Below the pieces are notes generated by a model. It did not search any database, had not been told where the DNA came from, and worked only from the letters and a program-made list of their open reading frames with translations. Shown here piece by piece: positions 42,530-50,993 of a stretch of 54,725 bases of DNA. Origin of the DNA: Candidatus Colimorpha pelethequi (GTDB taxonomy: Bacteria; Bacteroidota; Bacteroidia; Bacteroidales; P3); contig JAGHVO010000051.1 in the NCBI GenBank assembly GCA_018064245.1, positions 1-54,725 of the forward strand, written 5' to 3'. Position 1 is the stretch's first letter; each line of letters opens with the position of its first letter. The translations under genes and the position numbers were made by a program.

Positions 42530-43504
42530 TTATTTTGCGAATCTTGCGGGTTTGCACCAACGGTTGATAAGCGGTGTAACGGCGTTCATCAGCAAGATGG
42601 CGAAGGATACACCTTCTGGATATGCGCCCCATGTACGGATGATGATAGTCAAAAGACCGCAGCCAAAACCGAAAAGCAGCTGACCGCTCTTAGCCATAGG
42701 AGAGGTGACCATATCCGTTGCCATAAAGCAGGCACCTAGCATCAAACCACCGCTGAGAATGGAATAGACAGGATTCATATAAGCCGTAGGATCAATCAAC
42801 CAAAGGATTCCGCTGAACACGAAAGCCGTACCGATAAAGGCAACGGGGATATGCCAGCTGATGACTTTTTTGCAAAGAAGATAGATGGCACCAATCAAGA
42901 TGGCGATGGCTGAGACCTCACCAAGCGAACCGCCGATGTGGCCCAGCAACATGTCCCACACCTGGGGCAATGCGTCAGTACCATTCTCCTTCAAGATTCC
43001 GAGAGGAGTGGCACCCGTGGTAGCATCGGTAGTAGGAACGCTCACCATGCTGAAAAGGTTCTCGCCCGGCTTAGGCCAAGTGGTCATCTGCACAGGGAAG
43101 GAAATCAGCAAAAACACACGGCCTACCAATGCGGGGTTGAAGGGGTTCTTGCCCAAGCCACCGAACGACATTTTGCCGATGCCGATGGCAACCAAAGCAC
43201 CAATGGCAACAATCCAAAACATCTCGCGAGTGGCAGGCACATTGAATGCCAACAACAGACCCGTAACCACTGCGGAACCGTCGCATATAGTAGAAGGTAC
43301 TTTCAAGATAAATTTTTCAATCAGCCATTGAAACAGCACACAGCAAGCCACGGAAACCAAGCTTACCAAAAGCGCATTCAAGCCGAAAAAGGCGATAGCG
43401 ACAAGCAACATAGGAATCAGTGCGATATTCACTCGCCACATGATTTTCTTCGTTGACTCGTCACTGTGTACGTGCGGAGAACCTGATACATTTAATAGTT
43501 TCAT
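42530..43504 (-). CDS. rnfD: Rnf complex subunit D, membrane FMN protein
   Basis: A 324-residue polytopic membrane subunit. It begins with a soluble SGSPHVHSDESTKKIMWRV segment and then has about nine hydrophobic helices. TTGATPLGILK carries the FMN-attachment Thr of the S/TGAT type. GKNPFNPALVGRVFLL and FMATDMVTSPM are family blocks. The protein provides a transmembrane electron path. Typical length and order (after rnfC). Confidence 0.95.
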   Translation of the reverse strand: MKLLNVSGSPHVHSDESTKKIMWRVNIALIPMLLVAIAFFGLNALLVSLVSVACCVLFQWLIEKFILKVPSTICDGSAVVTGLLLAFNVPATREMFWIVAIGALVAIGIGKMSFGGLGKNPFNPALVGRVFLLISFPVQMTTWPKPGENLFSMVSVPTTDATTGATPLGILKENGTDALPQVWDMLLGHIGGSLGEVSAIAILIGAIYLLCKKVISWHIPVAFIGTAFVFSGILWLIDPTAYMNPVYSILSGGLMLGACFMATDMVTSPMAKSGQLLFGFGCGLLTIIIRTWGAYPEGVSFAILLMNAVTPLINRWCKPARFAK

Positions 43505-43549
43505 AATATGTCGAATCGTTGAGTTACTATTTTGTTGTTGATTAAGCGA

Positions 43550-44887
43550 TTATTTCTTCTGGGCAGCCATCATGGCGCGAACCTTGTTCTTTCCCATACG
43601 GATTTCGTCAAGCAAAGGCTTGTTGGCAGGACAGCTGAAGAAGCAGCAACCACACTCAATACAATCGAGGATATTGCGATCCTTTGCCTCGGCAAAACGC
43701 TCGTTGCGGACCAAACCAGAGAAATAATAGGGTTCCAATCCCATTGGGCAGGCGCTCACGCACTTGCCGCAACGGATACAGTTAGACTCCTTGTCACGAA
43801 TAGCCTCGCTCTCGTCGATAACCAGTACGGAAGCGGCGCCCTTCACGGTAGGACCGTCAAGGTTGTAGATAGCCTTGCCCATCATAGGACCGCCACTGAT
43901 GACCTTACCCGTGGTTGCGGGAAGTTCGCCGATAGAATGCTTGATGATGTCACCGTAGCTGATGCCGATACGCACCTGATAGTTGTGCTGGCTGGGAATT
44001 TTCTTGCCCGTAACAGTGAGGATATTCTCAATCAAAGGTTTGTTCTTCTGAATTGCTTCATAGACAGCGAAGGTGGTTCCAACGTTGCTCACCACGCATC
44101 CCACATCGATAGGCAGCTTGCCGCTGGGAACGCGACGACCAGTGATGGCGTTGATAAGCTGTTTTTCGGCACCCTGCGGGTATCTAACCTTCAAAGGCTC
44201 AACGATGATGCCCTCAAACTTGCTTGCCATAGCCTTCATTACGGCGATAGGCTCGGGTTTGTTATTTTCGATGCCGATATAAGCGTTGGGCACACCCAAG
44301 GCTTTGCGCAGAATGCTCACACCGATGCAGATTTCCTCTGCATGTTCCATCATCACGCGGTGGTCGGAAGTAAGATAAGGCTCGCACTCGACAGCATTGA
44401 TGATCAAGTATTCTGCCTTCTTGCCTTCAGGTACATTATATTTAATATGAGCGGGGAATGTAGCGCCGCCAAGGCCTACAATACCCATGTCTTTCAACTT
44501 AGCGACAATCTCCTGCGGAGTCAGCGTGCATTCGCGCTTGATGTCGGGCGTGCGGTCAATAGTCTCCATCCATTCGTCACCCTCTACATCAATATAGATG
44601 GCAGGTTTTGAAACGCCAAAAGGATCCTTGCAGACATCAATCTTCGAAACCGTACCACTCACGGGGGAGTGGATGTTGGCGCACATGAAAGCCTTGGCCT
44701 CGGCAATGAGCTGACCCACCTTCACCTTGTCGCCCTTGTTGACGATAGGGGTAGCGGGAGCGCCCAGATGCTGGTTCATCAGCACGACGACCTTCTCGGG
44801 AACAGGAAACGGTTCGATGACCGCCTGTGTGGATATCTTGTTTTCTTCGGGGTGAACACCACCCATTGCAAAAGTTTTCATCTTCAA
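43550..44887 (-). CDS. rnfC: Rnf complex subunit C, NADH-binding
   Basis: A 445-residue cytosolic subunit. The N-terminal biotinyl-like region has GGVHPEENK and VNKGDKVKVGQLIAEA. The NADH/FMN domain has GIVGLGGATFPAHIKY and AVECEPYLTSDHRVMMEH. Two 4Fe-4S motifs close the protein: CIRCGKCVSACPMGLEP and CIECGCCFFSCPANKPL. It oxidises or reduces NAD(H) in the complex. It is separated from rnfB by 14 nt. The start at 44881 (MKT) is an equally plausible alternative. Confidence 0.96.
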   Translation of the reverse strand: MKMKTFAMGGVHPEENKISTQAVIEPFPVPEKVVVLMNQHLGAPATPIVNKGDKVKVGQLIAEAKAFMCANIHSPVSGTVSKIDVCKDPFGVSKPAIYIDVEGDEWMETIDRTPDIKRECTLTPQEIVAKLKDMGIVGLGGATFPAHIKYNVPEGKKAEYLIINAVECEPYLTSDHRVMMEHAEEICIGVSILRKALGVPNAYIGIENNKPEPIAVMKAMASKFEGIIVEPLKVRYPQGAEKQLINAITGRRVPSGKLPIDVGCVVSNVGTTFAVYEAIQKNKPLIENILTVTGKKIPSQHNYQVRIGISYGDIIKHSIGELPATTGKVISGGPMMGKAIYNLDGPTVKGAASVLVIDESEAIRDKESNCIRCGKCVSACPMGLEPYYFSGLVRNERFAEAKDRNILDCIECGCCFFSCPANKPLLDEIRMGKNKVRAMMAAQKK

Positions 44888-44901
44888 GAAGTTTGGTATT
44901 A

Positions 44902-45828
44902 CTAATTTTGAGTGGTTTCAGATTTTACGGGTTCTGCGACGGGAGCAGCAACTGACTCTGGTGCCGGAGCGGCCACCGGTTCAGCGGCGGGAGCAGCAAC
45001 TTCCTTCTTGGGAGGGAAGTTCACGGCCTTGATGGCTCCAACAGGACACTCAGCAACGCACTTGCGGCAAGCCTTGCAGAGATTGTAGTCGATATAAGCC
45101 AAATTGTTTTCAACATGAACAGCGCCAAAAGGACAAACCTTCTCGCACTTGCCACAACCGATACAAGCGTTGTCACAAGTTTTGCGAGCATTGGCGCCCT
45201 TTTCGGTATTCACGCAGTTAACATAGACACGACGATTATTCTTACCCTTGTTGCGCAACTCGATAACGCCGCGTGGACAAGCCTTGGCGCAAGCGCCACA
45301 GCCGATACATTTGTCTTCATCGACCGTAGGCATTCCCGTTTCGGGATCCATGTGCAACGCCTCAAACTGACAAGCCTTGGCGCAATTGCCCAAACCCAAG
45401 CAACCAAAAGCGCAGCCATTGGCGCCGGCATACAAAGAGGATGCAAAAGCGCAATCCTGCAAACCGTCATACTGACTTTTGTTTAAAGAGCCGTTATGGC
45501 AAGTTCCGCAACGAACCACAGCAACCTGAGGTTCAGCGGCCTCGGCGGTGCAACCCAAAATCTCAGCGACCTTCTGGGCAACGGCGTCGCAACCAGCAGG
45601 ACATCTCAGGCCATCCATGTTGCCTTGCTTTACAAAAGCCTCAGCCATGGCACGGCAACCAGCCTTGCCACAACCGCCGCAGTTTGCACCAGGCAGCACT
45701 TCGGCTATCTCATCAATCTTAGGATCTTCATCAACTTTAAACTTTTGGGCCACAATGTAAAGTACTACGGCAAATATCGCGCCGATTACGCCCAAAACCA
45801 ACACTGCAAGAAGGATTAACTTCGTCAT
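44902..45828 (-). CDS. rnfB: Rnf complex subunit B, ferredoxin-type
   Basis: A 308-residue subunit. An N-terminal transmembrane helix (4-26) is followed by the 4Fe-4S motif NCGGCGKAGCRAMAEAF with CPAGC, then a series of ferredoxin motifs (CAFGCLGLGNCAKAC, CIGCGACAKACPRG, CIGCGKCEKVCPFG, CKACRKCVAECPVG). The tail after about residue 275 is a Pro/Ala/Glu low-complexity linker. It receives electrons from reduced ferredoxin. It is the first gene of the operon, under a consensus promoter. Confidence 0.96.
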   Translation of the reverse strand: MTKLILLAVLVLGVIGAIFAVVLYIVAQKFKVDEDPKIDEIAEVLPGANCGGCGKAGCRAMAEAFVKQGNMDGLRCPAGCDAVAQKVAEILGCTAEAAEPQVAVVRCGTCHNGSLNKSQYDGLQDCAFASSLYAGANGCAFGCLGLGNCAKACQFEALHMDPETGMPTVDEDKCIGCGACAKACPRGVIELRNKGKNNRRVYVNCVNTEKGANARKTCDNACIGCGKCEKVCPFGAVHVENNLAYIDYNLCKACRKCVAECPVGAIKAVNFPPKKEVAAPAAEPVAAPAPESVAAPVAEPVKSETTQN

Positions 45829-45861
45829 AGTAGAGCTTATATTTTAGTAATAATTAAGTTG

Positions 45862-45892
45862 CAAATTTACACCTAATTTTTATTATGGCAAA
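45862..45892 (-). promoter_or_regulatory. Promoter of the rnf operon
   Basis: On the minus strand: TTTG (45892-45889), 19 nt, TAAATTTG (45869-45862), 34 nt before the rnfB ATG. Exact consensus. Confidence 0.75.
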
Positions 45893-45942
45893 GAAAAAGT
45901 TATTTTTTTTAGAAACAGTTCCTTTTTTCAAAAAAAGATTTG

Positions 45943-45950
45943 TATTTTTG
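45943..45950 (+). promoter_or_regulatory. -7 box adjoining a start codon
   Basis: TATTTTTG (TAnnTTTG) ends 4 nt before the ATG at 45955, so transcription would begin at or near the start codon. Confidence 0.5.
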
Positions 45951-45954
45951 CCAC

Positions 45955-46407
45955 ATGAAAAAGACCATTATTTTCCTCTGCACAGCACTCTGTTTGGCAG
46001 GAACAGCACACTCACAAAACACAAAACGTGGACACACGGAAGTTACTGGAGATGTGGCAGTTGAACAACTCGTCAAAAAGCATATCGAATTCAACGAGCA
46101 ATTGCGAACCATCCCTGGATTCCGTATTCAAATAGCCTCGCTTTCGGGTTCAAATTCCAAATCGAATGCCTTCAATTTAAAGGAACAAGTTTCCAACGCC
46201 TTCCCCGAACAGCAAGTTTATGTCATCTACGACGAGCCCAATTTCCGCGTCAAGGTGGGAGATTTTCGCACACGCCTCGAAGCATACGCATTCCTGCAAC
46301 AGCTCAAAGCCACGCATTCAGGAACCATTGTCAAGGACAACATCTACCCCATTCCACTTGACCCCAACGACTGGGTGCCCGAAACGGATGCCGACGCAGA
46401 ATATTGA
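45955..46407 (+). CDS. SPOR-domain exported protein
   Basis: A 150-residue protein from ATG 45955 with signal peptide MKKTIIFLCTALCLAGTAHS. The mature C-terminal part (about 60-135) fits a SPOR domain: GFRIQIASLSGSNSKSNAF, then NAFPEQQVYVIYDEPNFRVKVGDF and TRLEAYAFLQQLK. SPOR domains bind denuded glycan strands of peptidoglycan, often at division sites. It is divergent from rnfB, sharing a short intergenic region. Ends at a bidirectional terminator. Confidence 0.88.
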   Translation: MKKTIIFLCTALCLAGTAHSQNTKRGHTEVTGDVAVEQLVKKHIEFNEQLRTIPGFRIQIASLSGSNSKSNAFNLKEQVSNAFPEQQVYVIYDEPNFRVKVGDFRTRLEAYAFLQQLKATHSGTIVKDNIYPIPLDPNDWVPETDADAEY

Positions 46408-46482
46408 ATTTATGTTGAACTGTTGATTTGAATTATTGAGGTTTGCTTTACCCTATTAGACATCACACAACGACACACATAT

Positions 46483-46511
46483 AAAAAAACAGCCAGCCGG
46501 CTGTTTTTTTT
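46483..46511. terminator. Bidirectional terminator
   Basis: AAAAAAACAGCC / GGCTGTTTTTTT with an AGCC loop lies between the SPOR gene and the converging lipoprotein gene. Confidence 0.85.
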
Positions 46512-46540
46512 GTTTTTCATTCGAGCAAGTATCACTTTTT

Positions 46541-47404
46541 CTACTTGTCGCAAACCAAACGGACAGAGAGGCACATTATGCGGAAATTGTCGTACAAATC
46601 GAAATTGCCAACCTGAAAACTATAGAACGAAGCGTAAGTTTCATTATAATAACTTGAACTCCAATAATAGCCACCCGTTCCGACAAGCTGCATTGTATAA
46701 TACATACGCACACCAGCGCAAGGCAAGAAAACGGCACCCGCAGACTCCATTTTAGCCCACTGTTCAACCGAATAGCAATTAGTGGTATAATTTTGGATAG
46801 TAGGATTGAACGAGCACCCCTCAGGCAGAGCCCAATCGTCGGGCAACAATATCGCACCCGCGACATCTGCAACAGTTGCAAAAGTCACCTTTTGCGCCGC
46901 ATTGGGTCTTCCCGTTACCAAATAGTTCCATTCGTCGCGAGTCATCGTCCTCCACAGTCCAGGTTCATCGCCGCCGTTGGAAATAGCATTGTAAGCACCC
47001 CAATCATAATCCGTGCCCGCAATGTCGTACATTTCCTGGCAATACTCATCATAATTATCGCTGGAGGCATAAGGCTTGGTGAGACCGTAGCCACTTGTAC
47101 CAAAACCAAAAAGATCAATCCATCCCTCATAATCGGCGGCAGCGTTGGCGTTGTCGTCGCCAACAAAATCATATTGGTGTTCCGCAAAACGCCAAACAGC
47201 CGTCGTGGCGCAGTATTGCAAATTACCTTGTGAGAAATAGACCTGTTTGTCGGCGCCGACAGAGAAAAGTCCACCGAGGCGACCAGGATGCTCGTCAACG
47301 GGTCCTGAAGGGGGATTTTCCTGTGTAATAGGTTCTTCGGTGTCATCTTTCTGGCAGGCGGCGAAAGCCAAGAAAGGGATCAAAAGCAAAGCAAACTTTT
47401 TCAT
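46541..47404 (-). CDS. Fib_succ-like surface lipoprotein
   Basis: A 287-residue lipoprotein, lipobox LAFAAC (Cys17). It is a single-domain relative of the C-terminal halves of the two large lipoproteins at 18055-21837: KQVYFSQGNLQYC, WRFAEHQYDFVGD, GWIDLFGFGTSGYG, LWRTMTRDEWNYL, VFLPCAGVRM, YYWSSSYYNE and a terminal SVRLVCDK. The pattern suggests the Fib_succ_major or C-type-lectin-like fold. Probably surface exposed; ligand unknown. Confidence 0.85.
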   Translation of the reverse strand: MKKFALLLIPFLAFAACQKDDTEEPITQENPPSGPVDEHPGRLGGLFSVGADKQVYFSQGNLQYCATTAVWRFAEHQYDFVGDDNANAAADYEGWIDLFGFGTSGYGLTKPYASSDNYDEYCQEMYDIAGTDYDWGAYNAISNGGDEPGLWRTMTRDEWNYLVTGRPNAAQKVTFATVADVAGAILLPDDWALPEGCSFNPTIQNYTTNCYSVEQWAKMESAGAVFLPCAGVRMYYTMQLVGTGGYYWSSSYYNETYASFYSFQVGNFDLYDNFRIMCLSVRLVCDK

Positions 47405-47431
47405 ATTTTGTACATTTTAGAAATTCAACTG

Positions 47432-47439
47432 CAAAGGTA
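47432..47439 (-). promoter_or_regulatory. -7 box of the Fib_succ-like lipoprotein
   Basis: The minus strand reads TACCTTTG, 28 nt before the ATG. Confidence 0.55.
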
Positions 47440-47526
47440 CAAAAATAAATGAAAAATGAAAAGTCAAAAATGGGAAAATAAAGATTTCGGCATTGCAAAA
47501 CACATTACCGACCCCAGAAACAAAAA

Positions 47527-47556
47527 AAAAAGACCTTGACTTCTCAAGGTCTTTTT
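47527..47556 (-). terminator. Terminator of tRNA-Met
   Basis: AGACCTTGA / TCAAGGTCT flanked by A and T tracts that lengthen the stem, immediately 3' of the tRNA on the minus strand. Confidence 0.85.
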
Positions 47557-47558
47557 AG

Positions 47559-47632
47559 TAGCGGGAATCAGACTTGAACTGATGACCTCCGGGTTATGAA
47601 TCCAGCGCTCTAACCAGCTGAGCTATCCCGCC
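47559..47632 (-). tRNA. tRNA-Met (anticodon CAT)
   Basis: Cloverleaf read on the minus strand: acceptor GGCGGGA / TCCCGCT with a G1-U72 wobble pair, D-arm GCTC/GAGC, anticodon loop TTCATAA, variable loop AGGTC, T-arm ATCAG-TTCAAGT-CTGAT, discriminator A. The 3' CCA is not encoded. The anticodon stem CTGGA/CCCGG has one A-C mismatch and one U-G pair. G1-U72 instead of C1-A72 argues for an elongator rather than an initiator; a tRNA-Ile with modified CAT is less likely but possible. Confidence 0.92.
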
Positions 47633-47643
47633 AAAAGCGAGTG

Positions 47644-47675
47644 CAAAAGTACAAACTTTCTGCAATACCACCAAA
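47644..47675 (-). promoter_or_regulatory. Promoter of tRNA-Met
   Basis: On the minus strand: TTTG (47675-47672), 20 nt, TACTTTTG (47651-47644), 11 nt before the first tRNA base. Confidence 0.65.
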
Positions 47676-47692
47676 TTTTTTCAAAAAAATCT

Positions 47693-47700
47693 TATCTTTG
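47693..47700 (+). promoter_or_regulatory. -7 promoter box of meaB
   Basis: TATCTTTG lies 53 nt before the meaB ATG and diverges from the tRNA promoter. Confidence 0.55.
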
Positions 47701-47753
47701 CACTGAAAATGTGATTTTTCCGTTAATAGTAAAAAGTACAAAAACAATCGATA

Positions 47754-48848
47754 ATGGAGGCAGACGACAAAAAACTTTACAGTAATTTCGATTACGACAG
47801 CGCCCTAAACGTCCAAAAAGGCATCAAACAACCCGAGCAAGTCAACAACAGTTACTTGGAACGGATGCGCGCCCGTCGTGCCAACGAACCCACCGTTGAG
47901 GAACTCGTAAGCGGCATTCTTCACGGCGACAGAACCCTTTTGAGCCGTGCCATCACCCTTGTGGAAAGTTCGTTGCACGCCCACCAACAAAAAGCGCAGG
48001 AAATCATCGAGCGTTGCCTCCCCTACTCCGGAAAGTCCATTCGCCTGGGCATCACGGGCGTGCCTGGCGCCGGCAAAAGCACCACCATCGAAGCCTTGGG
48101 CAAGATGCTCACCGCCCACAACCACAAAGTCGCCGTGCTTGCCATCGACCCCTCCAGCGAACGCAGCAAAGGCAGCATCTTGGGCGACAAGACCCGAATG
48201 GAAGAACTTTCGGTCGATCCCAACGCCTTCATACGGCCTTCCCCATCGGCGGGCAGCCTTGGGGGCGTAGCCCGCAAGACCCGCGAAATCATCATTCTAT
48301 GCGAAGCCGCCGGCTTTGACGTAGTCATCGTAGAGACCGTAGGCGTAGGTCAGTCCGAGGTGGCAGCACACTCCATGGTCGATTTCTTCCTATTGCTTCA
48401 GCTTGCCAACACAGGAGACGAGCTGCAAGGCATCAAGCGTGGCATCATGGAAATGGCCGACATGATAGCCATCAACAAGAGCGAACTCGACCCCACACGT
48501 GCCGAACTGGCAGCGGCACAGTACCGCAACGCCCTGCACCTCTTCCCCATGCCCGACTCACAATGGGCAGTCAAGGTGCAACTCTGTTCCGCCTACACCA
48601 AAGACGGCATCCAAGAGCTGTGGAACAACGTGATGGACTATGTGGCCTTCACCAAAAAGAACGGCTATTTCTACCAAAAACGCCAACAACAGAACCTCCG
48701 CATCCTGAACGAGACCATCGAAAGCCAACTCAAAGACCGATTCTACAACGCACCCGGAATGGAGGAACGTATCGCAGCCATCAGCAAGGAGATCCTCGAG
48801 AACAAAATCAGCGCCTACGCCGCAGCCGACCAGTTGCTGAAAGACTGA
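47754..48848 (+). CDS. meaB: Methylmalonyl-CoA mutase-associated GTPase MeaB
   Basis: A 364-residue G3E GTPase that loads and protects the B12 cofactor of methylmalonyl-CoA mutase, an enzyme of the succinate-to-propionate route. P-loop GVPGAGKST is at 102-110, followed by VAVLAIDPSSERSKGSILGDKTRM, switch region VETVGVGQSEV and the NKSELD base motif. Length and order match MeaB/ArgK. The mutase genes are not in the window. It is followed after 2 nt by hemW. Confidence 0.95.
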   Translation: MEADDKKLYSNFDYDSALNVQKGIKQPEQVNNSYLERMRARRANEPTVEELVSGILHGDRTLLSRAITLVESSLHAHQQKAQEIIERCLPYSGKSIRLGITGVPGAGKSTTIEALGKMLTAHNHKVAVLAIDPSSERSKGSILGDKTRMEELSVDPNAFIRPSPSAGSLGGVARKTREIIILCEAAGFDVVIVETVGVGQSEVAAHSMVDFFLLLQLANTGDELQGIKRGIMEMADMIAINKSELDPTRAELAAAQYRNALHLFPMPDSQWAVKVQLCSAYTKDGIQELWNNVMDYVAFTKKNGYFYQKRQQQNLRILNETIESQLKDRFYNAPGMEERIAAISKEILENKISAYAAADQLLKD

Positions 48849-48850
48849 AT

Positions 48851-49981
48851 ATGATCTACATACACATTCCATATTGCCACCACAAATGCACCTACTGCGC
48901 TTTCTATTCCAACGCAGGAAGACGAGAAGAACAGCAAGCCTACGTGGATGCGGTATGCGAAGAGTTGCGGCAACGAAGCGGCGAGCAATCCGACCATCCC
49001 ATCCGCACCATCTACTTTGGAGGTGGCACTCCTACATTGCTTCCCGTCGAGCTTCTTTCCAAGATTGTATCCACATTGCGCAACCTATTCGACCTTACGC
49101 AACTCGAAGAAGCGACCATTGAAGCCAATCCCGAAAACCTCACTTCCGAATATCTGGAAGAACTTGCAGGACTGCATTTCTTCAACCGCATCAGCATCGG
49201 CATCCAGAGTTTCAACGCATCTGATCTCAAGATTTTCAACCGCGCCCACACTCCGTCACAAGCCATCGATGCCATTCGGAATACGCTACAAGCTGGTTTT
49301 CAGAACATCTCGGCAGACCTCATCTATGGCATTCCAGGACAGTCGATTTCGATATGGAAGGAAAACTTGCAGCAAATCTTTTCCTTGCCCGTCACACACC
49401 TTTCCTGCTATGCGCTCAGCCTCGAGCCACAATCCATCTTATGGCGACAAGTAGCGGCAGGCAAGATATCCATGTCCGACGAAGAGGACGTTTTGGAAGC
49501 CTACGAACTACTACTTCAAGAAGCCACGGCAAACGACTTTGCACAATACGAAATCTCCAATTTCTGCAAGCCCGGAATGCAGTCGCGCCACAACAGCCGT
49601 TATTGGAACCGAACACCCTATCTGGGCATCGGCGCGGCGGCACACTCATTCGATGGGAAATGCCGTCGCTGGAACGTGGCAGACACCCGACACTACATCC
49701 ATTCTATCTCAAACAACGAAAGCTACTACGAATCCGAACGACTCACCGAAATCCAATCGTTTAACGAATACATTATGACGGCGTTGCGCACCACAGTCGG
49801 CATCGACAAAAGCGCACTCCCCCCAATAGCAGCACGGATTTTCGACAAGCAATTCCGTCCCGCAGTGGAACAACAAATCCAATTGGGATTGCTCACCGAA
49901 TCTGCCACCCACATCATCCCCACCCACGACGGCCTGCTTCAAGCCGACGGCATCGCCACAAAACTGATGGTAGACGAGTAA
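48851..49981 (+). CDS. hemW: HemW-type radical SAM heme chaperone
   Basis: A 376-residue protein from ATG 48851 (MIYIHIPYCHHKCTYCAFYS), 2 nt after meaB; the frame stays open far upstream inside meaB but the family starts here. The radical-SAM CX3CX2C is CHHKCTYC, followed by the GGGTPTLLP motif, EANPENLT, RISIGIQSFN and DLIYGIPGQS. The F in CAFYS after the third Cys is typical of HemW and HemN relatives. HemW binds and transfers heme; it is often wrongly called coproporphyrinogen oxidase. Confidence 0.94.
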   Translation: MIYIHIPYCHHKCTYCAFYSNAGRREEQQAYVDAVCEELRQRSGEQSDHPIRTIYFGGGTPTLLPVELLSKIVSTLRNLFDLTQLEEATIEANPENLTSEYLEELAGLHFFNRISIGIQSFNASDLKIFNRAHTPSQAIDAIRNTLQAGFQNISADLIYGIPGQSISIWKENLQQIFSLPVTHLSCYALSLEPQSILWRQVAAGKISMSDEEDVLEAYELLLQEATANDFAQYEISNFCKPGMQSRHNSRYWNRTPYLGIGAAAHSFDGKCRRWNVADTRHYIHSISNNESYYESERLTEIQSFNEYIMTALRTTVGIDKSALPPIAARIFDKQFRPAVEQQIQLGLLTESATHIIPTHDGLLQADGIATKLMVDE

Positions 49982-50048
49982 TATCCAATAAGCAATACAA
50001 CTTTTAGAAAAGAATCGCACTAAAAAAAGTGGAAATACTACAACTACA

Positions 50049-50993
50049 ATGATACAAGATAAAGAATGTAATTCGGTCTATTTTGCAGAATACCTACAAA
50101 TAATGTTTCCAAAACTTTATGAAGACTTGCAATGCATTTTGGAGAAATATGGTTACAAACCAAAGTTAATTACAGCAACTGACACATCTTTGGTAGGAAA
50201 GCAACTTTCCATTTGGGTTCGTGATTATATGCCTATTCAGAGAAGTATATCCAATCATATCCTTTTCGATTACACACCAGACTATCTTATAAATGTACAA
50301 AAATACTGTAATCACATTCCTGATGGATTAAAAGCAATAAAAGAACATTCGGTCGGAATTAATGTGCGGAAGTTTAGAAGTGGGAATAATGAATGCGCTA
50401 AGGGATTGAACATAGATGGTGGGAATATGCTACGTTGTGGTGACTACATCGTAATGACCGACAAAGTCTTTGATGCAAATCCAACATGGAAACAGGATGA
50501 ACTAATTGACGCCTTAACCCAAATGTTCAACAAAAAAGTAATAATACTGCCCTGGGACAAACGAGAGTTTTGTGGTCACACAGATGGTATAGTCCGTTAT
50601 ATTGGAAATGGACAAATCCTTTTGAACACCTATGGCTATCCAGAAATAGATGGTACAGACAAATGGTTTATGGAACGTTTCTACAATCGCCTTGTCCCCT
50701 ATTTCGGAACAGAGAACATAAAGATACTATTATGGGAGGCAAGAAAAAAGCCAAGCAAATATAGGTGGGCTTATATAAACTGGCTACAATTGGAGAATGT
50801 ACTTATCATTCCCAAATTTGAGGTTCCCGAGGATGCGGAAGCTCTTGCTCAAATAGAATCTTTCATGCCAGATTATCATGGCAAAATAGAGCAAGTGACT
50901 ATAAACCAAGAATACTTGGAAAATGGCAAGCTAAAAAATCTGGTAGAATTGGGAGGATGCCTCAATTGTGCATCATGGACAATACAAGAATAA
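50049..50993 (+). CDS. Agmatine deiminase / peptidyl-arginine deiminase-like protein
   Basis: A 314-residue guanidine-modifying enzyme-fold protein. The expected catalytic set is present: WVRDYMP (Trp56, Arg58, Asp59), NIDGGN (121-126), FCGHTDGIVRY (His177, Asp179) and the C-terminal GGCLNCASW with nucleophile Cys307. It is shorter than usual agmatine deiminases (about 340-370) and lacks the standard N-terminal start, so the substrate may be agmatine, free arginine or a peptide. The gene is visibly more AT-rich, with different codon use (many AAA, ATA, TTA) than its neighbours, suggesting recent transfer. No agmatine-pathway partner is adjacent. Confidence 0.87.
   Translation: MIQDKECNSVYFAEYLQIMFPKLYEDLQCILEKYGYKPKLITATDTSLVGKQLSIWVRDYMPIQRSISNHILFDYTPDYLINVQKYCNHIPDGLKAIKEHSVGINVRKFRSGNNECAKGLNIDGGNMLRCGDYIVMTDKVFDANPTWKQDELIDALTQMFNKKVIILPWDKREFCGHTDGIVRYIGNGQILLNTYGYPEIDGTDKWFMERFYNRLVPYFGTENIKILLWEARKKPSKYRWAYINWLQLENVLIIPKFEVPEDAEALAQIESFMPDYHGKIEQVTINQEYLENGKLKNLVELGGCLNCASWTIQE

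Noticed and set aside
43532-44611. 359-codon plus-strand frame opposite rnfC
   Set aside because: Antisense shadow; rnfC has all family motifs.
48563-48850. Extended upstream start of hemW inside meaB
   Set aside because: The extension is an out-of-frame reading of meaB; HemW proteins start at the MIYIHIPYC position (48851).
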